This document shows, piece after piece, positions 47,801-58,900 of a stretch of 64,000 nt of DNA. The DNA is from Alopecurus myosuroides. Its lineage: Eukaryota > Streptophyta > Magnoliopsida > Poales > Poaceae. Both the position numbers and the translations under genes were made by a program. The stretch's first letter is position 1; each line of letters begins with the position of its first letter. Location: positions 209,708,445 through 209,772,444 of the forward strand of contig CM054060.1 in the NCBI GenBank assembly GCA_028641055.1, given 5' to 3'. Below the pieces are notes generated by a model. That model saw only the letters and a program-made list of their open reading frames with translations, was not told where the DNA came from and did no database searches.

Positions 47801-48885
47801 GTGTTCCATTTGCTCCTTTGCATAATGGGAGGCGCCCCCATGGTTACTGGTTATGATGATGATGCATATAGGGCGAGGCCTGTAGTGCCGGGGTGTTGTG
47901 TCCTGCGGGAGTTTTGCACACCTGCGCTGAGTATTCGGCTGCGTGGCTGGGACCTTATAGCTCCGTGGCTCCTAGGATGGGTTGTAGAGATGGTTTGGGT
48001 CGTGTCAAGCCAACCTGAGTTTTAGTTGGTGGCTTGAGTGTGTACGGGTACTGGAGCACACCCTGCAGGGATGAATCTTCTCGAGAAGCCGCGTTATCCG
48101 CGGTTATGTGACGACTTGGTGAAAGTACTGGCTAACAAGTACTCAGACAACTTACACCTAATGATAATAACTTGACTAGTAATAGTCTTATTGACACAAT
48201 AACTTGATCCATCATTAATCAACCGTGTGAGTTATCCTTGGGTTGCTTCCTTAGTAGGGGGTGACATTGGATGGGTATTGTTTGGTGAGTAGTTGTAGTT
48301 GGTTTCGATACGCTATCTTATCCCCCTCTTTTAGCCGTATGTTGTAGTGAGTCTCTGTAGTTGGTTAGTGCAGCCCGCTGCTGCTTATTTGCAGTAATCC
48401 CTTCCTTTCCGTTGAACCCAAAGTATTTGTATCTTGTGATGACTGGTTACGCCAGTATCTTGTGAGTATGGGTTTATCCACTTGCCAGTACCTAACCGTG
48501 CTGACCCACGAATCTTTTTCGTGGCTGCATATTCAACATTGCAGTCAATAGGTTTGAAGTCTGACGACGTTAGCTTGGGAATCCCTCCGGCTTGGCCTGG
48601 GCAGGGATTGGACGCTCCCGGTTATCTTCAGGACTCTTAGTCCAATTTGTATCTTGTCCGTAGTCGGACACTATGTTGTTTCTTCCGCTGTTATTTGGAT
48701 CTTTGTATTGTATCAGTTGTATCCCGGACTCGTTTGAGTCATCTTGTATATCTCTTTCTGTTGTTGTTGTGGATTATTCGTGAACTGTTGTAATGTTATC
48801 AGACGTGGCAACCTGGAATCGGTTATTATGTGGATTTTGGCGGGAATGCTGAAATCTGCATAGTGTCCGATCCCGGGGCGTCACA
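44900..48885 (+). repeat. 3' LTR of element D (3,986 bp)
   Basis: Near-identical copy of 40424-44400, offset about 4,476-4,485. The main length change is a short insertion near 46240 next to 'gctgcaagttgcgg'. The site II/telo-box cluster recurs at 45133-45183. Confidence 0.93.
45133..45183 (+). promoter_or_regulatory. Site II pair plus telo-box in the right D LTR
   Basis: TGGGCC at 45133-45138, GGCCCA at 45145-45150 and AAACCCTAA at 45175-45183, identical to the left LTR. If active here it would drive transcription out of D towards element C's antisense gene at 49557. Confidence 0.5.
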
Positions 48886-49384
48886 AGTCCTGCGAATTCG
48901 TTCACTGGACCCTACCAGCTTAAAAACCAACCTTGACAGTCTTGCTCTTGAACCTTGGGATACCGAGTGAAAACCTCCGAGTAGCCCTTGATCTTGTTTC
49001 TTCTCTTCCGAATAGGGCCACTTTTCTTCTCTGTGGCCGAGTAAAATGACTTGGTGAAATCTTGAAACAGAATCTCTGCGTGACAGAGCACAATCCGGCT
49101 TTCCGTGCTGCAACTGGGCACGTGTCATGCGGACATGATTTCGACGCCTGGGTGCCCGGTAACTAACAGGCCACGCGCCCAGTTTTCACGGGGTGGGCCC
49201 ACCAGTTCGTAACGTCCCATCACGCGCAGTAATCGCCCATGATCTCGACGTGGGATCTAATGCGGCCGTTACGCGCGCGTTCCGCGCTGTCTGCGTTTCT
49301 AACCGGCCCACAGACCCCACGCCACACGATTACTGCCACGATCGATCCCACTTCCTCAACTCGTAACGGTAACCCGAGGAACGG
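48886..49384. other. Upstream region of the element C antisense gene
   Basis: About 500 bp of element C between the D target duplication and the TATA box. It is GC-rich towards its right end with 'gtgggcccacc' and repeated 'acgcgcg' motifs. Likely promoter sequence of the antisense gene; no coding sequence. Confidence 0.5.
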
Positions 49385-49392
49385 TATAAATA
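49385..49392 (+). promoter_or_regulatory. TATA box of the element C antisense gene
   Basis: TATAAATA, about 165 bp before the ATG at 49557 and followed by a pyrimidine-rich leader ('cttcttctccttcctc'), which is the usual plant promoter and leader layout. It shows that the antisense gene has its own promoter inside the element. Confidence 0.65.
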
Positions 49393-49556
49393 CCCCCTCG
49401 GTAACTCCTTCTTCTCCTTCCTCTCACAATTTCCCCTCTGCCTTCTCGTTTCTCCGCCGCCTCAGAGCTCCTCGCCGCCGCGCAACTCACTGCGCCGCCG
49501 CGAGCTTCTCCACACACCAAATCCGCGATCTTTTCCCCAATTTCTTCCTCATCGCC

Positions 49557-50123
49557 ATGGCTCGCGACGACAACGCTCGCGCCGGCTGCGCGGGATCCGA
49601 GGTCACCGCCGAGGACTGCCAATGGCTGGTGAACACCCGGCGAGTTCCTCCCGGTGTTCGCTGCCGGCAACCTGACGATGAGCTCGTCCCTGCCCCGCAG
49701 GAAGGTGAGCACGTCGTCTTCCTCGCGCACTTCGCGCGAGGATTCGGGCTTCCAGCATCCAACTTCCTCCGTTCCTTCCTCGACCATTACGGCCTCCAGA
49801 TGCACCATCTCCCTCCGAACACCGTCGTCTTCCTCTCGTACCACGCCGTGGTATGCGAGGCCTTCCTGGGCGTTCTCCCCACGACGGAGACTTGGTCCAG
49901 GTATTTCTTCTTTCGCCAACAGAGCAAGGGCAAGAAGGACAGCGTGGACACCAGCAGCCGGATAACGGAGACCGGCAGCGCCATGATGGTGCAGCGCCCT
50001 GGAACCAATCATCCGCGCATCAAGGGACTGGATTCCATCCGCAAGTGGCAGAGGACGTTCCTGTACGTGCAGAACGTCCCCGCCACGAAGGGATCCAAGG
50101 TGGAGGACCGAATCAATCTGCTC
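49557..50123 (+). pseudogene. Antisense gene of element C, exon 1 first part (gypsy-type transposon domain)
   Basis: The ATG at 49557 has a good context (gccATGg). The 189 codons before the E insertion contain the domain known as 'putative gypsy type transposon' (Pfam Transposase_28): a Pro/Glu-rich entry, 'VVFLAHFARGFGLPAS', then 'FLDHYGLQMHHLPPN', and a CEAFLG motif. The domain is plant-specific and found in Tat-type elements; despite its name no transposase activity is established. The frame continues exactly at 60766 once E and one TSD copy are removed, so the gene was open when E inserted. Confidence 0.78.
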
Positions 50124-50604
50124 TGACAGGGGGATGCTAACCCGGTATGCCAAGCTCTGAGGAAATAACCCGGCCCGAAGGATGGCGTGCAGGATTCGGC
50201 TAAGAATAAAGAAGCTTGGGGAGGCCCAAACTTGTGGGCTTAACGGCCCGGGTTATGGGCTATTGTAAAGGAAAGTTATGGTTAGTGCGCCGTGTTCATG
50301 TAGGATCCGGAATATGCCTTGCCGAATAAGTTAGGGGGTACGGGTGCTTTATAAACCGACCCTCAGGTATAGTTTTGCAGAGAAATCTAAGAACCCTAGC
50401 AATATCGTGTGATATCGAGTATCCAGTGTAAACCCTAAATCGAGTTGTTGTATCGAGAATAGAGATCCGGCGACTTCAATTGCCGGCTGTCAGATCAAGT
50501 TGCACCATGTCTTCTCTTGAGCTAAACCCTCTCCCGAACGCCTGTGTCGACTTGCCCCAAGATCAGTTACCCCTGGTAACATCTGCCGTGATTATCCCAC
50601 GACA
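50124..50604 (+). repeat. 5' LTR of element E
   Basis: Begins TGACAGGGGG and ends CCCACGACA. TTTATAAACC (50348-50357) is a good TATA box; transcription would start about 30 bp later. The pol start codon at 50507 would then be inside the transcript. Confidence 0.95.
50348..50357 (+). promoter_or_regulatory. TATA box in the 5' LTR of element E
   Basis: TTTATAAACC at the expected place about two thirds into the U3 part of a 481-bp LTR. The identical box in the 3' LTR is at 60504-60513. Confidence 0.65.
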
Positions 50605-53600
50605 GTTGGCGCCCACCGTGGGGCCTGCGTCCAAAGGTGTTTACATCACGGGAGAAGCTCGGAAGGGCACGGAGAATCTTGTCATTGGCGAAATCTACAT
50701 CGACCACGAAGAAGAAAAGTTGGTGGACGATTCCGGCTGGGCGCCAGAATCGGATCACCTCGAGTCCGGATTTATATTGACGATCGGCCGGATCAACATC
50801 TTCGTCGGCACGGTACGAACGACTAACTTAAAAGGACAATATCATGTGCATACTACAGGAACTTCTAGCAGGAACAAAGAGACATCAAAGCAAGCGGCAA
50901 ATTCGGTTTCATCAGCCGCGCCGGGATATCTTAGATGGGCAGAACAAGAGATAACGTGGAGTAGGAGAGATCATCCGGAAAAAGTGGAGCGTCCAGGAGT
51001 CTTGGCGTTGGTGGTTGCTCCACAGGTTAATGGTTACGAGCTGAAGAAGGTCCTGATGGACGGTGGAAGTAGCATCAACATCCTTTATTGGGAGACCTTC
51101 TTACGGATGAGTCTCAAAGAGTCCCAGCTGCAGAAAAGTTCGACAATCTTTCACGGGATCGTACCGGGTCACTCGGCGAGCCCCGAGGGAAGGATCACCT
51201 TGGAAGTTGCTTTTGGGGAATCGACGGATAATTATCGAGTGGAGTGGCTCACGTTCGAGGTGGTCAAGTTGCGCAGTCCTTACCACGCGCTGTTGGGGAG
51301 GCCGGCTTACGCCCAATTCATGGCTAGGCCGTGCTACGTGTATTTGCAGCTGAAAATCCCGGGTCCTAAACGGACCATCACTATACATGGGAACCGGGAT
51401 ATAGCGGCCGAGTGCGACGAAGGAGATTCAGTTATGGCCGAGCAGGCATGCAGGAAGGAAGAGCTCGAATATTACCGGTCTCAGGTAAATCCGGACGATA
51501 GAACAGCCTTGAAAAAGCCGAATACTGAGGATGAGAGAGCAAAATTCAAGGCAGCGCAAGACACCAAGAAGATAGATTTTGTCGAAGGGGATTCTACTAA
51601 GCAGTTTACCATAGGGTCTAACCTGGGAAAAGAGCAGGAGGGAGCGCTCGTGGAGTTCATTCGCTCGAATGCAGATGTGTTTGCCTGGACACCTAGCGAC
51701 ATGCCGGGTATCCCTACAGAATTGGCTGAGCACAGTTTGCATGTGGATCCCAAGTCCAGGCCCGTGAAACAAGGTTTGAGGAAAATGAATGAGGAAAGAA
51801 GGAAAGCTATAGGCGAAGAGATCGCTCGGCTATTGGCAGCCGGCTTTATCATGGAAGTATTTCACCCGGATTGGTTGGCTAACCCGGTTCTGGTGATGAA
51901 AAAGACCAACGAGTGGAGGATGTGCATTGACTTCACTAGTCTCAACAAGCATTGCCCAAAGGATCCGTTCGCGCTCCCAAGGATAGATCAGATTATAGAC
52001 GCAGTAGCTGGAAGCGATCTGTTATGCTTCCTGGATGCATATTCCGGGTATCATCAGATTAAGCTCAAAAGAGAGGATTGGGAGAAAACATCATTCATAA
52101 CCCCGTTTGGGGCCTTTTGTTATAAAACTATGACGTTTGGGTTGAAGAACGCTGGCGCAACTTACCAACGGTGTATTCAAAAGTGCTTTGAGGACCAAAT
52201 CGGACGTAACATCCATGCTTATGTGGATGACGTGGTCATCAAGACTAGGAAGGCGGAGACATTTATCGATGATCTAAAGGAGACATTCAAAAACCTGAGG
52301 AGGTACCAGATGAAGCTTAATCCAACGAAGTGCGTGTTCGGAGTTCCGGCTGGGAAATTACTCGGCTTCATAGTTTCCGAGAGAGGAATTGAGGCAAATC
52401 CAGATAAAATCAAGGCAATCCAGAGTTTGAAAAAGCCGGAAAACTTGAAGCATGTTCAAAAGCTTACGGGCTGTGTAGCAGCCTTGAGCCGATTCATATC
52501 TAGACTCGGAGAAAAAGCAATACCCTTGTATCGGCTCTTGCGGAAGTCGGATAAATTCGTATGGGACGAAGAGGCAGATGAAGCGTTTGAAACACTAAAG
52601 AAGCAATTATCTGAAGCACCAGTACTAGCGGCGCCGGGTCCTAAAGAGCCTATGTTGCTATACGTGGCAGCTGGCCCCCGAGCCGTTAGCGCAGTGGTTG
52701 TCGTGGAACGCAAAGAGGACGGGAAAGGTTACCCGGTTCAGAGGCCGGTTTATTACGTCAGTGAGGTATTATCAGAAGCAAAGCAGCGCTATCCGCATTG
52801 GCAAAAGTTGGTGTTCGGGGTCTTTATGGCTAGCCGGAAGTTGAAGCCGTATTTCCAAGAGCATCCGATAACAGTGGTTAGTTCACTACCAATGTCGGAT
52901 ATCATCAGAAACTCGGACGCGACGGGAAGAATAGCCAAATGGGCGATAGAGATGGGGGATTATCATATCAACTACGAACCCAGGTCAGCAATCAAGTCTC
53001 AAGCTTTAGTTGATTTCGTTAACGACTGGACACATACAGGCATGACTGCAACGGTTCCAAATTCCGAGTCATGGATCATGCACTTCGACGGATCAAAGCA
53101 GTACGAGGGATCAGGAGCTGGGGTGGTGCTAACATCACCCAAAGGGGAAAAATTGAGTTACGTGCTACAAATTCACTTCGACTGTTCCAACAACGTGGCC
53201 GAGTATGAGGCCCTATTGCATGGCTTAAAGGTAGCCAAAGAGATGAACATCAAGAGGATACGGTGCTTCAGAGATTCGGACCTTGTGGTACAGCAGGTGT
53301 CAGGAACGTGGGACAGAAAGGACGCAACTATGGCGGCGTACCGCAGGGAAGTTGATAGGGTAGCAGGATGTTTTTCCGGGTATGAGGTGGAGCATATAGA
53401 CAGAAGAAAGAACGAGGCAGCCGACGCCCTCGCTAGACTCGGCTCGCGCAGAGAGCCGGTTCCACCTAACGTTTTCCTGGACGAATTATGGCGACCATCA
53501 GTTAAAATCGAGTCAGAGGAGGAACTGGCAAATCAAGACTCGGATTCAGGGCTCGTAGCCACTGTACGTACTATTCCCGAGTGGACAGAACCGTTTTTGG

Positions 53601-54862
53601 CCTACCTATCACGAGGCGAGTTACCACAACAGGAGGTATTAGCAAGGCAAATTTTGAGGCGAGCAAAGGGGTACTCTATCATCAATGGGGAATTGTACAA
53701 AAGAAGTGCAGCAGGAGTCTTTTTGCGCTGCGTAGCGCCGGAAGAAGGCAGACAGATTCTCAAGGAAATCCATGAAGGCGACTGTGGACATCATGCGTCC
53801 ACAAGGTCTCTTGTGGCTAAAGCTTATCGACATGGGTTTTTCTGGCTCACGGCCCTAACGGATGCGGAGCGATTGGTAGCAAGGTGTGACGGATGTCAAA
53901 GGTACACTCGCCAAACCCATGTGCCGGCTATGGAGTTGCGGACTATCCCGTTAACTTGGCCGTTTGCCGTCTGGGGTATGGACATGGTTGGCCCCTTCCA
54001 TATGTCACCATGCAAGAAAACACATCTTTTCGTGGCCATTGATAAGTTTACCAAGTGGGTTGAGGTTATGCCAGTTACTAATTGCGAAGCAGCTACAGCA
54101 GTCAAGTTCCTGAAAAGGATTATCTACCGGTTTGGGTACCCCCACAACATAATTACCGACGATGGAACCAACATGTCCCTTGGTGAGATGGAGAAGTTTT
54201 GTGGCAACAATAGAATCCGGCTCGATGTGGCATCGGTGGCTCATCCCCAGGCCAATGGACAAGTGGAGAGGGCAAACCAAGAATTGCTTCGCGGATTAAA
54301 ACCACGATTGCGAGTTCCCTGTGTCAGGGCCGCTGGTGCATGGGTCGAGGAACTTCCTTCTGTGGTTTGGGGTATCAACACTACACCTAACAGATCCACT
54401 CAGATGACACCCTTCTTCATGGTCTATGGTGCGGAAGTAGTGTTACCAAGTGATATTATTCACGATTCGCCTAGAGTATCAGCTTACGTCGAAGTAGAGA
54501 ACGAAAAAACCCGGCAGGACGCCGTAGATATGTTACAAGAGCAAAGAGAACAAGCCCTGGAAAGATCAGCCATATATCAGCAAGATCTACGGAGGTATCA
54601 TAGCCGGCGTGTGAAGACCCGGGTATTCCAGGAAGGAGACTTGGTTCTGCGTCTGGTACAGTCAAACGAAGGAAAGCACAAATTATCACCACCATGGGAA
54701 GGACCATTTATCATAAGCCGGAGCCTACATAACGGATCATATTATTTGATAGATGCAAGGGAAGAGTCGGCTACAGTCAATGACACCGCACACACCACTT
54801 CATCTATGCAAGAAAGAGATAGACCATGGAACGTGGCTCAGCTGCGTCCGTATTATACTTAG
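50507..54862 (+). CDS. pol: Pol polyprotein of element E (protease, RT, two RNase H, integrase), intact
   Basis: 1,451 codons from the first ATG (50507, context caccATGtc), which lies inside the LTR; the frame is open upstream to at least 50480. About 33 residues are encoded by the LTR, then the primer-binding site, then about 110 residues of unknown nature. Protease follows with DGGSS at residue 185. RT has YVDD at 572-575, and the degenerate first RNase H lacks its Asp residues. The archaeal-type RNase H follows (D861 in FDGS, AEYEAL, DSDLV, EAADALA). The integrase HHCC finger leads into the core D1159, D1218 and E1254, exactly D-35-E. The C-terminus is YYT. One visible oddity is CFRDSDLV where element A has CYGDSDLV, a Gly to Arg change next to the third RNase H Asp. 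A gag domain and CCHC knuckle are absent. Gag supplied in trans is inferred. Confidence 0.93.
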   Translation: MSSLELNPLPNACVDLPQDQLPLVTSAVIIPRQLAPTVGPASKGVYITGEARKGTENLVIGEIYIDHEEEKLVDDSGWAPESDHLESGFILTIGRINIFVGTVRTTNLKGQYHVHTTGTSSRNKETSKQAANSVSSAAPGYLRWAEQEITWSRRDHPEKVERPGVLALVVAPQVNGYELKKVLMDGGSSINILYWETFLRMSLKESQLQKSSTIFHGIVPGHSASPEGRITLEVAFGESTDNYRVEWLTFEVVKLRSPYHALLGRPAYAQFMARPCYVYLQLKIPGPKRTITIHGNRDIAAECDEGDSVMAEQACRKEELEYYRSQVNPDDRTALKKPNTEDERAKFKAAQDTKKIDFVEGDSTKQFTIGSNLGKEQEGALVEFIRSNADVFAWTPSDMPGIPTELAEHSLHVDPKSRPVKQGLRKMNEERRKAIGEEIARLLAAGFIMEVFHPDWLANPVLVMKKTNEWRMCIDFTSLNKHCPKDPFALPRIDQIIDAVAGSDLLCFLDAYSGYHQIKLKREDWEKTSFITPFGAFCYKTMTFGLKNAGATYQRCIQKCFEDQIGRNIHAYVDDVVIKTRKAETFIDDLKETFKNLRRYQMKLNPTKCVFGVPAGKLLGFIVSERGIEANPDKIKAIQSLKKPENLKHVQKLTGCVAALSRFISRLGEKAIPLYRLLRKSDKFVWDEEADEAFETLKKQLSEAPVLAAPGPKEPMLLYVAAGPRAVSAVVVVERKEDGKGYPVQRPVYYVSEVLSEAKQRYPHWQKLVFGVFMASRKLKPYFQEHPITVVSSLPMSDIIRNSDATGRIAKWAIEMGDYHINYEPRSAIKSQALVDFVNDWTHTGMTATVPNSESWIMHFDGSKQYEGSGAGVVLTSPKGEKLSYVLQIHFDCSNNVAEYEALLHGLKVAKEMNIKRIRCFRDSDLVVQQVSGTWDRKDATMAAYRREVDRVAGCFSGYEVEHIDRRKNEAADALARLGSRREPVPPNVFLDELWRPSVKIESEEELANQDSDSGLVATVRTIPEWTEPFLAYLSRGELPQQEVLARQILRRAKGYSIINGELYKRSAAGVFLRCVAPEEGRQILKEIHEGDCGHHASTRSLVAKAYRHGFFWLTALTDAERLVARCDGCQRYTRQTHVPAMELRTIPLTWPFAVWGMDMVGPFHMSPCKKTHLFVAIDKFTKWVEVMPVTNCEAATAVKFLKRIIYRFGYPHNIITDDGTNMSLGEMEKFCGNNRIRLDVASVAHPQANGQVERANQELLRGLKPRLRVPCVRAAGAWVEELPSVVWGINTTPNRSTQMTPFFMVYGAEVVLPSDIIHDSPRVSAYVEVENEKTRQDAVDMLQEQREQALERSAIYQQDLRRYHSRRVKTRVFQEGDLVLRLVQSNEGKHKLSPPWEGPFIISRSLHNGSYYLIDAREESATVNDTAHTTSSMQERDRPWNVAQLRPYYT
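50605..50623 (+). other. Primer-binding site of element E
   Basis: GTTGGCGCCCACCGTGGGG directly follows the LTR end; TGGCGCCC.. is the common Gypsy primer-binding site class. The tRNA was not assigned. The site is also translated in the pol frame. Confidence 0.8.
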
Positions 54863-55958
54863 TAAAGACTATATTGGCAAGTGGAATTGCACGATGTAAT
54901 AGGCAGCAGGTTTTCTGACGTACTCTTTTCCTATCCAGGGCACCTTTGGGGACTGGACGGGTTTTTAATGAGGCGGCTTGCTGACCTACATTTTTCATAT
55001 CAAGTAAAGAGATGGTTATCAAGAAAAGAGATGGTTGTTATCAGTTTTTCATATCAAGTAAAGATATGGTTATCAAGAAAAGAGATGGTTGTTATCAGGT
55101 TATGTATTCTCAGTACGATGCGTATATCTAGGTCTTGGGGGCTGGTCGCTTAAATAGCACAGTTACAAACTCAAAGACCCGGCCATGATGCCTATGAGTT
55201 ATAAGGGCCGATTACTCGCAAACGAGTACGGCTACAATCTTATAACCGGACAAAGAAGTCCAAATTTCTTGGCTACTCTTACTTAAGCTCGATGTGACTC
55301 GCATTAAAGTGGCATGATTTGTTCGCTTACGATGGCAGTTAGTCATGAAACCCGACGGGAATTGGCTGGCTACGTCTTCGTATTGATGTAACAACATGGT
55401 ATCCACGCGAAAGCCGGCTTACAGTACAAGACAGTCAAAAGGGTCATCTAAACCACAAGTTATGCAGAGTACAAGGCTGAATAGCTGGAAACTCAATGAC
55501 TATTAAGCATAACTTCAAAACAGATGTGAAACAACTCATGGATCTTTGTGAAAATAGCAATAAGCATTTTGTTCCCTTTTCAAGATCAAGTGTCCTAGGC
55601 TCGGCAATCCGGGCCCGGTAGCTTGAAATCTTGAAAAGAACTGGCTTACTTGTATAGTTGCAAAAATCCAAATATCCGAGTCTTGGGGACTTGGGGACTT
55701 CGAAGCAAAATCCGCTTGTCAATACCCATGAGACCCGGAAATTGAGTTTTCACAAAAGGAGCAATAAATAAAACCAGATATCGAGAACAGATGAGCTTAA
55801 ACTTAAAAAGGTCGGAACAGGCATCAAGTATATCAAGGCCTTAGTGTGCATTACAAAATACTGGTGAAAAAATGTCAAAGGTGCACAGGCGCACCGCCTA
55901 AAAAAATGACTGTTTCAAAAAGTATGTCGACCGACTGACGCTTAAGAAGAGGCATATA
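54863..55958. other. Spacer between pol and antisense gene of element E
   Basis: Tail-to-tail spacer of 1,096 bp that must contain both transcript ends. A 54-bp tandem duplication lies at 54991-55044 and 55045-55098 (one change visible). The block near 54960-54985 is conserved in inverted orientation in element A at about 3178-3205. No reading frame is supported. Confidence 0.7.
54991..55098. repeat. 54-bp tandem duplication in the E spacer
   Basis: Two head-to-tail copies starting 'tttttcatatcaag' and ending 'gttgttatcag', almost identical. Element A has only a single, diverged equivalent, so this duplication arose in the E lineage. Confidence 0.8.
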
Positions 55959-58900
55959 TCACTCGGCGCCCATCTTGGCCTTACCCTTGCCATCATTGGT
56001 GGTAGCAGCAACACCCGGATCGGCGGCGCCAGCCCCTGGAGGGGGCGGAACGACTGATGTTGAGGCAGCAGGAGCAGAGCCGGCTTCAGCTTGTTTCTTG
56101 GCAGCCTCCGCCCTTATCGCAGCAGCTTCCTCCTTCCACCGAGCCAGCATGTCATACGGCTCAGGAAGATCCGACTTAATTACTTTATCGGCAGAATCAT
56201 ATGCTGGAACAAGTATGTTAACATCCAGTTCATCAGCAATTACGCTGGCCGGGTAACGGACCTCGTTCTGGACGGCCTGGAAATCCTTTACTGAAAACTT
56301 GGATCCGTCAAGCTTGAACTCTGGGAAGCCGCCCATAAGCTTCGCTAACTCGAGCTTGGGGAGATAAGCTTTCGCAAGTGCAAGCCCCCGGGTCACTCCA
56401 ACCCGGCAAGATGAGCGCTTCCAGTGCCGAATCCACTCGGGAATAGTGGATAGGGCGTCCAGCAGCCTCTTCAGGTCAACATGTCCTCTACCCGGACACC
56501 GTAACTCGTCAAGGATCCATCTGGTCCCGGCACATAGCTGCCGGATAGCACTCTTTATGGTTTTCAGCTTGGCAATGTCATCTTCATCCGGCATGGCTTC
56601 GTCCGGGCCTGAAGTAAAATGAAGATATAAGTCGGAAAACTTTTGCTGTTTGTCAAAAGGATAAAACCGGAGAAGGAAGCATACCAAGCAAAGAACAATA
56701 GGTGTCAGATATTTCGACGGAAAGGCTTGTCAGGTCATCTTCGGCTTGGTGAGCCCTTCTTCGGTACTTCTTCATTAATTGCCTATTCCTCCTGGCTTCA
56801 GCCTCGGCTGCTTCACGTAAAGATATCTCCTTTTCAACGAGCTTGGCGGCGTCCGCAAGTTTCTCCTCGTATTGAGTCACGTAAGACTGCATGGATGTTA
56901 AAAAAGCATTAGTCAGGTAGAAGAGCACAGTTATCAGTCATTGGTATAATAAAAGTACCGAGCAAGTCATGAATGAACTCCCTCGGAACTTGGGGACTGG
57001 ACAAAGGTACAAGCAACATTAATCGAACTTACCTCGTTTTTGGTTATTAAAGACCCCAAGATGTTTTCCTCGTTAGCCCTTAAGGCGCGCAGGGTTTCTA
57101 GCATCTGGGCAAAAGTTAACTCCTCGGAGCGAGTCCCGGAAGAGCCGGCAGCTTGATCATCTGGTAGGGGGGTTCTCCTTGCATTTGGAGTGGAGACCCG
57201 GACAGTCTGAGTGTCCGGGTTGGGAGGGCTCATCCTTGTATCTAGAATTTCTATCTCTTCGTCTACTGGTTCCGATAAGGAAGGAGATCCGACGGTTTGG
57301 GAAAGTGGATTGTTCAGAGGGCCTTGTTCCCGGTTAGTGGTCGCATCACCACCAGTTGCGGCGTCTGCGTCGTCAGTCGGCTTCTCCACCTGGAGGTTAT
57401 CCGTTTCTGTGTTTTCCGGGTCACTGACGGTGACCTGAGCGCTGAAAGAAAGATGAAAAAAGGCAGCTATTAATGATGACGGCGGCTCGGATGAAAGTTC
57501 GTTAGATGCAAAAAGAAATAGTAAGGCAAAAACTTACCCGGCATTTACGGTGTAATCCGGTGGGAGCTCGCCACTGGAAGCAGACGAGGTATTCGCAGGA
57601 ACCACTAGTGGAACCCGGAATTGCCCGGCACGTGGGTGGTTAGGAGAAGGGTGGCGCTGAGGAGAGTTGGAAGAACGAGATGGAGGAGCACTGCCACGAG
57701 GGACCGAGGGGGCGGAGATGCCCGGGTTAAGTGGATCTTCACCTGGGGAGCTCCGAGTTACTCTGCGCTTGGCTGGGAAGGAATCCTTCAAGCATGATGA
57801 ATTTGATAATTGATGGTTAAGTCGTCGCATGACGTCAAAGGAGTAAGGTTCAGAAGATAATGAGGAAAAAGGAACCTTGGACACTGTCCCCCTGCCTTTC
57901 CTCTTGGCCCCGACTGTTGCCTCTGGGTCAGACTCGGTTCTCTCCGGGTCGTCTTCATTGTTTCCACCCTCGTCCTCTAGCCCTGCGAACCGGGTGTGCA
58001 TTCATTGGAAAAAAGACAGACGAGAGGAAAGTAATGCAAGTAAAAATATGCAGATCCTGAGTGAATACCTTCACTATTGTCAGTCGCCTCGTCCTCCTCT
58101 TCCGGGTCTCTGGAGGGGGGGAGTGGTTCAACTCTCCAGAAAGGGTCATCAGCCTGAGGTAAAAAGATAAGATTAAAGGCTTAGAAGCAGTATCGAGTTG
58201 AAATGTGGAAACAAGCTAGGAGCGCCGGGTATTACCGCTGGAGCTGGATTTTCCCGGGTAAACGGAGGTAACCCGGCGATGCCCTTTATCGCCTCCAGTT
58301 TCTCCGCCAAGAAGCCCTTGATAGTCTTTATAGTATCACCGGTCGCAAAGCTCTTGGTGGAGTAGCGGAGCGCGTCTGTGGTGTGCCCCGAATACTCGCA
58401 CATCAATTTGGCGCGAACGAAATTAGGTTGGATTCGGAAATCGACCCAAGTTTTTATTAAATTGAGCCCTAGGAGGCCCTGGGCTGAGAGAATGGCTATC
58501 TTGGCTAGCGAAGGAAGGATTGCCTCCCTGTCTGAGTCTGATGCGAAGGCATTGAAAGACTCGGAGAGCTTGAGGGGGGCCTCTGAGTAACCCGACAGCT
58601 TCTTTTCGCTGTCGGGGGAGGTATCGTGGCAGTAAAAGAAGGATAGCTGCCAATGTTTAACGTGGGAGTGCATGTTGAGGGTTGGCATCAGAGAATTCTT
58701 ACGGCGTTGGATGGATACCCCGCCGCAAGTGAGAAGCGCTCCGTCGCCGCTTTCGCGGCACGGCTTGCACTAGAATAACTCAATGAAAAGAGTCAGACTC
58801 GGTGGCATGCACAAGTACGACTCAGATAGAACAATGAAGTGGGTAATGTTTAACATGGAGTTAGGCCCTATGTCAAACACCCGGAGTCCATAATGATCTA

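Larger units (their letters stand above)
40424..48885 (+). mobile_element. Element D: non-autonomous LTR element with about 4-kb LTRs and a 499-bp interior
   Basis: Direct repeats at 40424-44400 and 44900-48885 start TGTAACGCCCGGGG and end CCGGGGCGTCACA. A perfect AGTCC target duplication flanks them (40419-40423 and 48886-48890). The primer-binding site TGGTATCAGAGCC sits two bases after the left LTR, giving plus orientation. There is no gag, protease, RT or integrase anywhere, so it must move in trans. By eye the LTRs differ at about 30 sites plus small indels, pointing to a recent insertion. Confidence 0.93.

Noticed and set aside
50480..50482. Start of E pol at 50480
   Set aside because: The codon there is TTG, not ATG; the first ATG of the frame is 50507.
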